A stretch of DNA of 64,000 bases from Macrostomum hystrix (lineage: Eukaryota; Platyhelminthes; Macrostomidae): the NCBI GenBank assembly GCA_950097015.1, contig CATNEN010000031.1:1922001-1986000 (forward strand). Reading direction: 5' to 3'. The translations under genes and the position numbers were made by a program. The notes under the pieces are model-generated. The model saw nothing but the letters and a program-made list of their open reading frames with translations. It was not told the DNA's origin and made no database searches. Positions 35,249 through 46,397 of this stretch are shown piece by piece. Position 1 is the first letter of the stretch; every line of letters begins with the position of its first letter.

Positions 35249-35814
35249 CTGGAAACAGAATTCCAATGTTTACAAAAGTACAAGCTCGCACTTCTCTTTT
35301 CCTTCCAGTTGAATTGAATCGAGCTCGATGCATTCGAGGAAAACAAACTTGATTAACAAATCGTCGACTACTCATTCCGATTTGATTGCAAACCCTTCCG
35401 CTAGACCTGGCCCCCCGTCCAATTTCAATCAGCTCCTACTCAAACTTTTGAGTACGTTATCCAAAAAGAACTAGATTTGAGCATGTTGCCTCGAGTATTA
35501 GCCAAAATTGAATTTGCTTTTAACTGGACAGAAGTGTGTCCAGCCTGTGTCTAGCGGGCTCTGTGCGATGATTAGGCAAGAAGATTTCAATACGGTTCCA
35601 GCAAGCCAACTGGAAATTTCAATTCGTCAAATTGCTTTCTGCAGAATTCGCGCGTGTGGGGGGTCGACAATCTTCTCCTAATTCAAGCCTCTCCGCTGCT
35701 TCCCCGTGCCTACTTATTTTTGTGTGCAAATAGGCCATCCATGCATCTGGCTTGTCTGCTAAACTGTGGCCTCTGCGGCCTGGGCAGCCGGTGCTACAAT
35801 GCTGGGCTAGAAAA

Positions 35815-35880
35815 TCGGGTTGGTGTGGCGGTTTACCCAGTCCGCGGACTGAACAGCTGTACACAGTACACTTTCTTTCT
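35815..35880 (+). mobile_element. SINE 3' fragment
   Basis: GGTTGGTGTGGCGG ... CCCAGTCCGCGGACTGAACA ... TGTACACAGTACA matches the 3' part of the SINE at 28072-28340. The head is missing or too diverged to see. Confidence 0.5.
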
Positions 35881-36631
35881 ATCGAGGCCACATTAATTTG
35901 GGGCGCAGCCGTCGAGAGAAGGCTTGAAATGCCATTTACGACCTTGAGGGCCAAACCTTAAAAGCGTGTGTATTACAAAGTGTGAGCATGTGCCTGCGTA
36001 CAGCATCTGCGCGCGCGTCTGCTCAAGAGTCAGCGGAATTAGCAGAATTGCCTCCTCACTGGCTGCGGGTCTAGTATCACTAAATGGTGTTCAATTGCCC
36101 GAAGCCCCTCTGCATGCTTAACTAAAGTAAACAAAATTAGGTAAAAAATTGTTTTCTCTGTCGCAAACAACAGAACCAGAAATTAGTTTGAGTCCTAGTC
36201 TCATTCCTTTCTTGCTAAACTGTCTTCAAAATATTTTCCTGCTGTAAATGTTGACAGAACAGTCAAATATATTCTGATAGAGAGGGGGATGATTTACTAT
36301 AGAATAGGTCCCAATATATATGAGAGTTACTCGGCGGCAGCGGGCCAAAGCTCTCATTTCTAAGCCGACAGAAAAACTGATCCGCAGTAGGGATTAAATG
36401 CAGAAGTCACGCTATCCCCGAGAAAAATATATAGGGGGAGAAGGGAAGAAATTGAAATACGGGCTGCATGGAGACAGCGGAATGCAGAAGGGCAAACGGA
36501 ATAGTGAAGGATTTACAATGCGGCATCTTTGCCTCTCTGCAATGCGGGGCCAGCCAGCCAGCTCCTCGTCGCAGATGCTCTGCAGCACTCTGTAGGAATT
36601 CTTAATGCTTGCAGGGCTTGGGATTAAGACA

Positions 36632-37440
36632 TGACTGGTTGGGATTCGAACCAATCTGACTGTAGATCTGTTTGATCCCATGGGATTCGAACCCCTGTTA
36701 GACTCATCCCAATGGAACTCAAAACCCTGTTAGACTCATCCCATGGGATTTGAACCCCTGTTAGACTCATCCCATGGGATTTGAACCCCTGTTAGACTCA
36801 TCCCAATGGGATTTGAACCCCTGTTAGACTCATCCCATTGGGTTTTGAACCCCTGTTAGACTCATCCCATTGGGTTTTGAACCCCTGTTAGACTCATCCC
36901 ATGGGATTTGAACCCCTGTTAGACTCATCCCATTGGGTTTTGAACCCCTGTTAGACTCATCCCATGGGATTTGAACCCCTGTTAGACTCATCCCATTGGG
37001 TTTTGAACCCCTGTAAGACTCATCCCATGGGATTTGAACCCCTGTTAGACTCATCCCATGGGATTCGAAGCCCTGTTAGACTCATCCCATGGGATTTTAA
37101 CCCCTGTTAGACTCATCCCAATGGGATTTGAACCCCTGTTAGACTCATCCCATTGGGTTTTGAACCCCTGTTAGACTCATCCCATTGGGTTTTGAACCCC
37201 TGTTAGACTCATCCCATGGGATTTGAACCCCTGTTAGACTCATCCCATGGGATTTGAACCCCTGTTAGACTCATCCCAATGGGATTTGAACCCCTGTTAG
37301 ACTCATCCCATGGGTTTTGAACCCCTGTTAGACTCATCCCATGGGATTTGAACCCCTGTTAGACTCATCCCATTGGGTTTTGAACCCCTGTTAGACTCAT
37401 CCCATGGGATTTGAACCCCTGTTAGACTCATCCCAATGGG
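36632..37440 (-). repeat. 31-bp minisatellite carrying a tRNA T-arm/B-box motif in nearly every unit, about 25 copies
   Basis: On minus each unit reads CAGGGGTTCAAATCCCATG or close variants (GGTTCGAATCC, GGTTCAAAACC), all fitting the pol III B-box consensus GGTTCRANNCC and forming a GGG/CCC T-arm-like stem. Units are 30-32 bp with GATGAGTCTAA between. The left end (36632-36680) has a related but different B-box copy, GGTTCGAATCCCAACC. It lies directly downstream of the exon D donor. Confidence 0.88.
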
Positions 37441-37458
37441 ATTCGAAGCCCAGCTCAC

Positions 37459-37563
37459 CCCTGGCGCAGGTGGGTTCCACTGTGATGCACTTCTTCCTGT
37501 AGTACTTGGTGCAGGCCAGCGAGTTGAAGCAGTCCAGCTTGCAGCAGGAGACGCCAAGGCCAG
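37459..37563 (-). CDS. Exon D: Cys-rich ectodomain segment
   Basis: 105 bp, acceptor TCTACAG|CT (phase 1), donor GG|GTGAGC (phase 1). It encodes GLGVSCCKLDCFNSLACTKY then YRKKCITVEPTCAR: six Cys in about 35 residues, including a CC pair. The pattern suggests a small disulphide-bonded module. Confidence 0.78.
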
Positions 37564-37669
37564 CTGTAGAGTGTAAAATAATTTACGATTGCTTATAAGG
37601 CTAATAGATCAACTATACTACTTTAAGTAGGACGAAACTTTATAGCTCTTACTACAATGAGCCACTTAC
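37564..37669 (-). other. Intron C-D (106 bp)
   Basis: Short intron GTAAGT...CTACAG without repeats. Confidence 0.75.
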
Positions 37670-37874
37670 GCTTTTGGCACTTGTCCTCCTTCTGCCTCTG
37701 GCAGGCGAGGCATTTCGCGGCGTCGTAGGCGCAGTCGTGCACTCCCTCGCCAGTGAAGACCGGAGTTGTCAGCTCCTCGGTGTTGGTCATGTTGAACACT
37801 CGGGTTAGGAGGTCGGTGGTCTGGCCACAGTAGAAGGTGTTGCGTCGCGGCTCCATGTAGAAACCGATTTGGTC
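37670..37874 (-). CDS. Exon C: Cys-rich ectodomain segment
   Basis: 205 bp, acceptor CGTCAG|GAC (phase 0), donor AAGC|GTAAGT. It encodes DQIGFYMEPRRNTFYCGQTT, 'LLTRVFNMTNTEELTTPVF' and CAYDAAKCLACQRQKEDKCQ. Five Cys, one sequon (NMT). Confidence 0.78.
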
Positions 37875-37954
37875 CTGACGAATCCACAAAAGGAGGACAT
37901 GCTTTAGCAGATTAATTTTTTAATTATATGGCTATTTTCAATGATAGCTACTTA

Positions 37955-37987
37955 TCTAATACCTAAATCTGTGTATGTTTCTGCCTA

Positions 37988-38019
<32 letters not shown>

Positions 38020-39118
38020 CGTATGTTTCACGTTTTAAGCTGAATGCCTGGACCATTTTCAACCGGATTTGTTGAATTCGATTCGAAATTTTCAGCCGGT
38101 GGTGTGGCTTAAAATTGGTTGAATTCTGTTTATATTAAGACTTAAATTGACAGAAAACTGTATTTTTTGCAAAGTTCATTCAAGTTCAAACATGCTCGGC
38201 TGCTCTGGCTTGCTAAAAGTGTTCATTTCATTAGATTGCATCAGCAGTGCCCAAGTTCAATTTACTCTCTTACCCTCTTTTCTGCATAGGCTAAAAAATC
38301 CATGCGCATCAATGTGCGTGTGGACCTTTCCTGCCGGCCAAATGAATTGCCCAGTGCTAAATGTGCATATCGTGTGTATTTGTGGGTCCCGCTTACCCTG
38401 TCTGGCTGAATTATTCATTGCTAGCCTAGACGCACTAAAATGTACACTTCTTAGCTAGCTAGCAGTGAGAGATTCAAACATAAATATGCAGATTTTTGTG
38501 CCCTCACATCAACGGTCGGATAGCCAGCTGGTAGGCACTTAGGCTAGGTTAGGCTAGGATTCCCCGGCTCGAGTCCCCAGTGCGGCTGGCAAATTAATTG
38601 TCTTAATGGATGCCACCTGCTACTTTCAGTAACAGTCAGTGTGCTAAGTAACCGTTTTTCTTTTGTATGTTTCACGTATGTTTCACGTTTTTAAGCTGAA
38701 TGCTAAATGAGATTATCGCTTACATTTGCGATTGGCTGCTGCATTCAATACAGAAATTTCTGTATTGACAGGGTACAGTTTGTACAGGTACAAAGGCGAA
38801 TGTACAAATCAGGAGTACATATGCAACAGATATTGATTTAAAGGTATGAGAGCTGCATGGTTTGTTTCTTCAAATTTATTCACCCATCGCTTTGTCTATA
38901 AAAAGCATTTCGTATATCTGAACACTTTTATCGGATTTTTGTCTTCATTGTCTAAGCAAAGTAATGCCTAAGCGCAAGAGCTTTCTCCAAAAGAGACGCC
39001 AAGCGAAGCAGCATCGCCGTGCTGAAACAGACGATGAAAGAGAAGAGCGTCTTCGGAAGAATCGTGAGTATGCACGTAGGCGTCGAGAGGAGGAAAATGA
39101 ATCGAGTCGAGTGGCTCG
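37955..39118 (+). mobile_element. 5' part of a Helitron, truncated
   Basis: Starts A|TCTAATACCTAAATC, followed by a (CTGT)n tract (37984-38012) and TTTCACGTTTTAAGCTGAAT ... CCGGATTT, the usual layout of Helitron 5' ends. It carries a tRNA-like insert (38512-38640) and the start of an Arg/Glu-rich ORF (38964). It stops where the next element begins at 39119, so the rest is lost. Confidence 0.6.
38512..38640 (+). mobile_element. tRNA-like SINE module
   Basis: A-box-like TAGCCAGCTGG (38521-38531) and B-box-like GGCTCGAGTCC (38566-38576) flank GGCTAGGTTAGGCTAGG. Related to the tRNA-like modules inside the downstream Helitrons (39548, 43146, 50324). Confidence 0.5.
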
Positions 39119-39131
39119 TCCACTATACTAA
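38964..39131 (+). pseudogene. N-terminal fragment of a Helitron Rep/helicase-type ORF
   Basis: ATG at 38964 opens a 55-codon frame, MPKRKSFLQKRRQAKQHRRA then 'ETDDEREERLRKNREYARRR' and REEENESSR. This Arg/Glu repeat style is typical of the N-terminus of animal Helitron proteins. The frame enters the next element at 39119 (TCCACTATACTAA) and stops at TAA 39129. No Rep HUH or helicase motif remains, so it is a dead fragment. Confidence 0.6.
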
Positions 39132-39547
39132 AAATGAAATGGTTGGTTGGTTGGTTGGTTGGTTGGTTGTAATTGATTTTCTCCCGAACGGCTCAACCGA
39201 TTTTCACCATTTCTTCACCAACAGATGCTAAATATGGGGACAATTATACACATATTTTTATTAAGCCTTACTTTATTGCTAAGGGGATTAAATATTCGAA
39301 AAACATGATTTTTCAAAGGTCAAACCATCTTGGCCTATTGAGAATTTTACTCACTGCCACTGAATTAGAATTGCATCGTCAAATTGCGCAACAACCCCTA
39401 GCTGATTGAATTTGAAGCCTGCACTCTGGAGACAAATTGGAAATAAATGTACACAACCAACCGCGAGACTGAGTGTACTCTATTTTCTCACTTCATTGTA
39501 CAAAGCCAGAACTTTAAGAATTCATTTTATAAGGCTGATTTTTGCAC

Positions 39548-39660
39548 CCACTAACCAACAGTCGGAATAGCCGATGTGTAGGCACTAGGAATAGGTTAGG
39601 CTAGGCTAGGGTTCGATTCTGAACTGCGTCAAATCATTTAGACAAATTTTCTGCCAGTAG
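39548..39660 (+). other. tRNA-like pol III promoter module in Helitron A
   Basis: A-box-like TAGCCGATGTG and B box GGTTCGATTCT about 40 bp apart, with GGTTAGGCTAGGCTAGG between. Copies occur in Helitrons B and E. The sequence fits a tRNA-derived head; transcription is not shown. Confidence 0.5.
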
Positions 39661-39723
39661 TGATTGAAGATTATTTGAATTTATTTTTTTCATTTCGTTA
39701 ATAAAATATCATAAATCATAGCA

Positions 39724-41252
39724 CACCAGAGTTTGAATCATGGCTGAACAAGAGTTTGAATCATGGCTAAACCAGAGTTTGAATCATGGCTGAACAAGAG
39801 TTTGAATCATGGCTAAACCAGAGTTTGAATCATGGCAAAAACAGCGTCTGAATCATGGCTAAACCAGAGCTTGAATCATGGCTAAACCAGAGTTTGAATC
39901 ATGGCTGAACCAGCGTTTGAATCATGGCTAAACCAGAGTTTGAATGAAGGCTAAACCCGAGTTTGAATCATGGCAAAACCAGAGTTTGAATCATGGCTAA
40001 ACCAGAGTTTGAATCATGGCTAAACCAGCGTTTGAATCATGGCTAAACCAGAGTTTGAATCATGGCTAAACTAGAGTTTGAATCATGGCTAAAACAGAGT
40101 TTAAATCATGGCAAAACCAGAGCTTGAATCATGGCAAAACCAGCGTTTGAATCATGGCTAAACCAGAGCTTGAATCATGGCTAAACCAGAGCTTGAATCA
40201 TGGCAAAATCAGAGTTTGAATCATGGCTAAACCAGAGTTTGAATCATGGCTAAACCAGAGTTTCAATCATGGCTAAACCAGAGCTTGAATCATGGCTAAA
40301 CCAGAGTTTAAATCATGGCTAAACCAGAGTTTGAATCATGGCAAAACCCGAGTTTCAATCATGGCTAAACCAGAGTTTGAATCATGGCTAAACCAGAGTT
40401 TGAATCATGGCTAAAACAGAGTTTGAATCATGGCAAAACCAGAGCTTGAATCATGGCTAAACCAGCGTTTGAATCATGGCTAAACCAGAGCTTGAATCAT
40501 GGCTAAACCAGAGTCTGAATCATGGCTAAACCAGAGTCTGAATCATGGCTAAACCAGAGTCTGAATCATGGCTAAACCAGAGTCTGAATCATGGCTAAAC
40601 CAGCGTCTGAATCATGGCTAAAGCAGAGTTTGAATCATGGCTAAACTAGAGTCTGAATCATGGCTAAACCAGAGTTTGAATCATGGCTAAACCAGAGTCT
40701 GAATCATGGCTAAACCAGCGTCTGAATCATGGCTAAAGCAGAGTTTGAATCATGGCTAAACTAGAGTCTGAATCATGGCTTAACCAGAGTTTGAATCATG
40801 GCTAAACCAGAGTTTGAATCATGGCTAAACCAGAGTTTGAATCATGGCTAAACCAGAGTTTGAATCTTGGCTAAACCAGCGTCTGAATCATGGCTAAAGC
40901 AGAGTTTGAATCATGGCTAAACTAGAGTCTGAATCATGGCTTAACCAGAGTTTGAATCTTGGCTAAACTAGCGTTTGAATCATGGCAAAACCAGAGTTTG
41001 AATCATTGCTAAACCAGAGTTTCAATCATGGCTAACCCAGCGTTTGAATCATGGCTAAACCAGAGCTTGAATCATGGCTAAACCAGAGTTTGAATCATGG
41101 CTAAAGCAGAGCTTGAATCATAGCCAACCAGAGTTTGAATCATAGTCAACCAGAGTCTGAATCATGGCAAAACGAGAGTTTGAATCATAGCCCACCAGGG
41201 TTTAAAACAGGGCGAAATCTGAGTTTGAATCTTGGCTTACCCAGCGTTTGAA
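39724..41252. repeat. 23-bp minisatellite in Helitron A, about 66 copies
   Basis: Core GAATCATGGCTAAACCAGAG plus TTT/TCT/CTT. The array ends in the conserved border block containing CCACCAGGGTTTAAAACA and GCGTTTGAAAAATCAACGTC. Confidence 0.95.
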
Positions 41253-41257
41253 AAATC

Positions 41258-42607
41258 AACGTCAACTGGGGAGTCATCATCAAAATGGGGATCATTGTAA
41301 ACTGGGGGATAATCGTCAACTGGGGGATCATGGTAAACTTGGGGATCATTGTCAACTGGGTGATCATCATCAACTGGGGATCATCATCAACTGGGGGATC
41401 ATCATCAACTGGGGGTTCATTGTCAACTGTGGGATCATTGTCAACCGGCGGGATCATTGTCAACTGGGGGATCATTGTCAACTGGGGGATCATTGTCAAC
41501 TGGGGGGTAATGGTCAACTAGGGGATAATTGTCAACTGGGGAATCATCATCAAATGGGGGATCATGGTCAACTTGGGGATCATTGTCAACTGGATGATCA
41601 TCATAAACTGGGGGATCATTGTCAATTGGGGGAACATTGTCAACTGGACGAACATTGTTAACTGGGGATCATCATCAATGGGGAGTCATCATCAACTGGG
41701 GGATCATTGTGAACTGGAGGATCTTTGTCAACTGGGGGATCATTGTCAACTGGGGTATCATTGTCAACTGGGAGATCATCATCAACGGGGGGATCATCAT
41801 CAAATGGGGGATCATTGTCAACTGTGGGATCATTGTCAACTGGGGGATCATTGTCAACTGGGAGATCATTGTCAACTGGGGGATTATTGTCAACTGGGGG
41901 TTCATTGTCAACTGGGGGATCATTGTCAACTGGGGGATCATCATCAACTGGGAGATCATCATCAACGGGGGGATCATTGTCAACTGGGGGATCATTGTCA
42001 ACGGGCGGGATCATTGTCAAGTGGGGAATCATTGTCAACTGGGGGATCATTGTCAACTGGGGGATCATTGTCAACTGGGTGATCATCATCAACTGGGGGA
42101 TCATTGTCAACTGGGGGAACATTGTCAACTGGAGGAACATTGTTAACTGGGGATCATCATCAATGGGGAGTCATCATCAACTGGGGGATCATTGTGAACT
42201 GGGGGATCTTTGTTAACTGGGGGATCATTGTGAACTGGGGGATCATTGTCAACTGGGGGATCATTGTCAACTGGGGGATCATTTTCAACTGGGGGATCAT
42301 CATCAACTGGGGGATCATCATCAACTGGGGGATCATTGTGAACTGGGGGATCATTGTCAACTGGGGGATCATTGTCAACTGTGGGATCATTGTCAACGGG
42401 CGGGATCATTGTCAACTGGGGGATCATTGTCAACTGGGGGATCATTGTCAACTGGGGGATCATTGTCAACTGGGGGATCATCATCAACTGGGGGATCATT
42501 GTCAACTGGGGGAACATTGTCAACTGGGGGTTCATTGTCAACTGGGGGATCATTGTCAACTGGGGGATAATTGTCAACTAGGGGATCATCATCAACTAGG
42601 GGATCAT
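41258..42607. repeat. 18-bp minisatellite in Helitron A, about 75 copies
   Basis: Unit GGGGGATCATTGTCAACT with CATCATCAACT and GTTCATT variants. 18 is a multiple of three and no unit has a stop in several frames, so both strands show long repetitive open frames that are not genes. Confidence 0.95.
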
Positions 42608-42703
42608 TGTTGCTATAAAAGTCTGTAAATTCAGCTGCTAAAAAGTATATACTAGACGAATTAAAAGTATTTCTGCTCCCCGAAGGGGGGCAAAACTTGC
42701 TAG

Positions 42704-42719
42704 TCCTACTATACTAAAT
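42704..42719 (+). mobile_element. Orphan Helitron 5' tip (16 bp)
   Basis: TCCTACTATACTAAAT follows the CTAG end of element A and precedes the TCC start of element B. The same 16 bp stand at 46493-46508. Confidence 0.6.
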
Positions 42720-43145
42720 TCCACTATACTAAAAATGAAATGCTTGCTTGCTTGCTTGCTTGGTTGCTTGTAACTGATTTTCTCCCGAACGGCTCAACCG
42801 ATTTTCACCATTTCTTCACCAAAAGATGCCAAATATGGGGACAATTTTACACGTATTTTTATTAAGCTTAACTTTATTGCTAAAGGGATTAAATATTCGA
42901 AAAACATGATTTTTCAAAGGTCAAACCATCTTGGCCTATTGAGAATTTTACTCACTGCCACTGAATTAGAATTGCATCGTAAAATTGCGCAACAACCCCT
43001 AGCTGATTGAATTTGAAGCCTGCACTCTGGAGACAAATTTGAAATAAATGTACACAACCAACCGCGAGACTGAGTGTACTCTATTTTCTTACTTCATTGT
43101 ACAAAGCCAGAACTTTGAGAATTCATTTTATAAGGCAGTTTTTTG

Positions 43146-43246
43146 CACCCACTAACCAACAGTCGGAATAGCCGATGTGTTAGGCACTAGGAATAAGTTA
43201 GGCTAGGCTAGGGTTCGATTCTGCACTGCGTCAAATCATTTAGACT
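43146..43246 (+). other. tRNA-like pol III promoter module in Helitron B
   Basis: Same as in A: TAGCCGATGTG ... GGTTCGATTCT, here with one extra T (GTGTTAGGC) between the boxes. Confidence 0.45.
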
Positions 43247-43325
43247 AATTTTCAGCCAGTAGTGATTGAAGATTATTTTCACTTATTTTTTTCATTTCGT
43301 AAATAAAATATCATAAATCATAGCA

Positions 43326-45274
43326 CATCGGCTAAACCAGAGTTTGAATCATTGCTAAACCAGAGTCTGAATCATGGCTATACCAGAGTCTGAATCATAG
43401 CTAACCCAGAGTTTGAATCATGGCTAAACCAGAGTCTGAATCATGGCTAAACCAGAGTCTGAATCATGGCTAAACCAGAGTCTGAATCATGGCTAAACCA
43501 GAGTCTGAATCATGGCTAAACCAGAGTTTGAATCATGGCTAAACCAGAGTTTAAATCATGGCTAAACCAGAGTTAAAACCATGGCTAAACCAGAGTTTGA
43601 ATCATGGCTAAACCAGAGTCTGAATCATGGCTAAACCAGAGTTTGCATCATGGCTAAACCAGAGTTTGAATCATGGCTAAACCAGAGTCTGAATCATGGC
43701 TAAACCAGAGTCTGAATCATAGCTAAACCAGAGTCCGAATCATGGCTAAACCAGAGTTTGAATCATGGCTAAACCAGAGTCTGAATCATGGCTAAACCAG
43801 AGTCTGAATCATGGCTAAACCAGAGTTTGAATCATGGCTAAACCAGAGTCTGAATCATGGCTAAACCAGAGTCTGAATCATGGCTAAACCATAGTCTGAA
43901 TCATGGCTAAACCAGAGTCTGAATCATGGCTAAACCAGAGTTTCAATCATGGCTAAACCAGAGTCTGAATCATGGCTAAACCAGAGTCTGAATCATGGCT
44001 AAACCAGAGTCTGAATCATGGCTAAAGCAGAGTCCGAATCATGGCTAAACCAGAGTTTAAATCATGGCTAACCCAGAGTTTGAATCATGGCTAAACCAGA
44101 GTTTGAATCATGGCTAACCCAGAGTTTGAATCATGGCTAAACCAGAGTCTGAATCATGGCTAAACCAGAGTCTGAATCATGGCTAAACCAGCGTTTGAAT
44201 CATGGCTAAACCATAGTTTGAATCATGGCTAAACCAGAGTTAAAACCATGGCTAAACCAGAGTCTGAATCATAGCTAAACCAGAGTCTGAATCATGGCTA
44301 AACCAGAGTCCGAATCATGGCTAAACCAGAGTTTGAATCATGGCTAAACCAGAGTCTGAATCATAGCTAAACCAGAGTCTGAATCATGGCTAAACCAGAG
44401 TCTGAATCATGGCTAAACCAGAGTTTGAATCATGGCTAAATCAGAGTCTGAATCATGGCTAAACCAGAGTCTGAATCATAGCTAAACCAGAGTCTGAATC
44501 ATGGCTAAACCAGAGTCTGAATCATGGCTAAACCAGAGTTTGAACCATGGCTAAACCAGAGTTTGAATCATGGCTAAACCAGCGTCTGAATCATGGCTAA
44601 ACCAGAGTTTGAATCATGGCTAAACCAGAGTTTCAATCATGGCTAAACCAGCGTCTGAATCATATCTAAACCAGCGTCTGAATCATGGCTAAACCAGAGT
44701 TTGAATCATGGCTAAACCAGAGACTAAATCATGGCTAAACCATCATCATCAGCATGGCTAAACTAGAGTTTGAATCATGGCTAAACCATCATCATCAGCA
44801 TGGCTAAACTAGAGTTTGAATCATGGCTAAACCAGAGTTTGAATAATGGCTACACCAGAGTTTGAATCATGGCTAAACCAGAGTCTGAATCATGGCTAAA
44901 CCAGAGTTTGAATCATGGCTAAACCAGAGTTTGAATCATGGCTAAACCAGACTTTGAATCATAGCCAACCAGAGTTTGAATCTTGGCTAAACCAGAGTTT
45001 CAATCATGGCTAACCCAGCGTTTGAATCATGGCGAAACCAGAGTTTGAATCATGGCAAAAACCGAGTTTCAATCATGGCTAACCCAGCGTTTGAATCATG
45101 GCTAACCCAGAGTTTGAATCATAGCCAACCAGAGTTTGAATCTTGGCTAAACCAGAGTTTGAATAATAGCCAACCAGAGTCTGAATCATGGCAAAACGAG
45201 AGTTTGAATCATAGCCCACCAGGGTTTAAAACATGGCGAAACCTGAGTTTGAATCTTGGCTAACCCAGCGTTTG
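43326..45274. repeat. 23-bp minisatellite in Helitron B, about 84 copies
   Basis: GAATCATGGCTAAACCAGAG units; TCT-ending variants dominate more than in A. Includes two insertions of ATCATCATCAGC near 44740-44800. Confidence 0.95.
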
Positions 45275-45284
45275 AAAAATCAAC

Positions 45285-46397
45285 GTCAACTGGGGAGTCA
45301 TCATCAAAATGGGGATCATGGTGATCTGGGGGATCATGGTAAACTGGGGGATAATTGTCGACTGGGGGATCATTGTCAACTGGGGGTTCATTGTCAACTG
45401 GGGGATCATTGTCAACTGGGGGATCATTGTGAACTGAGAGATCATTGTCAACTGGGGGGTAATGGTCAACTGGGGGATAATTGTCAACTGGGGAATCATC
45501 ATCAACTGGGGATCATCATCAACTGGGGGATCATTGAGAACTGGGGGATCTTTGTCAACTGGGGGATCATTGTGAACTGGGGGATCTTTGTCAACTGGGG
45601 GATCATTGTATACTGTGGGATCATTGTCAACTGTGGGATCATTGTCAACTGGGGGATCATTTTCAACTGGGGGATCATCATCAACTGGGGGATCATTGTC
45701 AACTGGGGGATCATTGTCAACTGGGGGATCATTGTCAACTGGGGGATCATTGTGAACTGGGGGATCTTTGTCAACTGGGGGATCATTGTATACTGTGGGA
45801 TCATTGTCAACTGGGGGATCATTGTCAACTGGGGGATCATTTTCAACTGGGGGATCATCATCAACTGGGGGATCATTGTCAACTGGGGGATCATTGTCAA
45901 CTGGGGGATCATTGTCAACTGGGGGATCATTGTCAACTGGGTGATCATCATCAACTGGGGGATCATTGTCAACTGGGGGAACATTGTCAAATGGAGGAAC
46001 ATTGTTAACTGGGGATCATCATCAATGGGGAGACTTCATCAACTGGGGGATCATTGTGAACTGGGGGATCTTTGTTAACTGGGGGATCATTGTCAACTGG
46101 GGGATCATTGTCAACTGGGGGATCATTGTCAACTGGGGGATCATTTTCAACTGGGGGATCATCATCAACTGGGGGATCATCATCAACTGGGTGATCATTG
46201 TGAACTGGGGGATCTTTGTCAACTGGGGGATCATTGTCAACTGTGGGATCATTGTCAACTGCGGGATCATTGTCAAATGGGGGATCATTGTCAACTGGGG
46301 GATCGTTGTCAACTGGGGGTTCATTGTCAACTGGGGGTTCATTGTCAACTGGGGGATCATTGTCAACTGGGGGATCATTGTCAACTGGGGGTTCATT
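45285..46397. repeat. 18-bp minisatellite in Helitron B, about 62 copies
   Basis: GGGGGATCATTGTCAACT units, including a larger repeated block of about 180 bp (45560-45700 compared with 45740-45880). Confidence 0.95.

Larger units (their letters stand above)
35249..37458 (-). other. Intron D-E (2.2 kb)
   Basis: Contains a SINE fragment (about 35815-35880) and the 31-bp B-box-like array (36680-37440), which starts only 11-18 bp after the exon D donor. The remainder is single-copy. Confidence 0.7.
39119..42703 (+). mobile_element. Helitron A, non-autonomous, minisatellite-bearing (3585 bp)
   Basis: 5' end TCCACTATACTAAAAATGAA, then a (TTGG)n tract and CTCCCGAACGGCTCAACCGA. 3' end: hairpin TGCTCCCCGAAGGGGGGCA (42674-42692, 8-bp stem) followed 11 nt later by CTAG and a T. 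5' TC, 3' CTAG and a hairpin 10-12 nt inside are the hallmarks of Helitrons. In order it contains a ~400-bp 5' module, a tRNA-like module (39548-39660), a 23-bp array and an 18-bp array. A small subterminal inverted repeat AGCTG...CAGCT is seen before the main hairpin in sister copies. No coding capacity. Confidence 0.82.
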
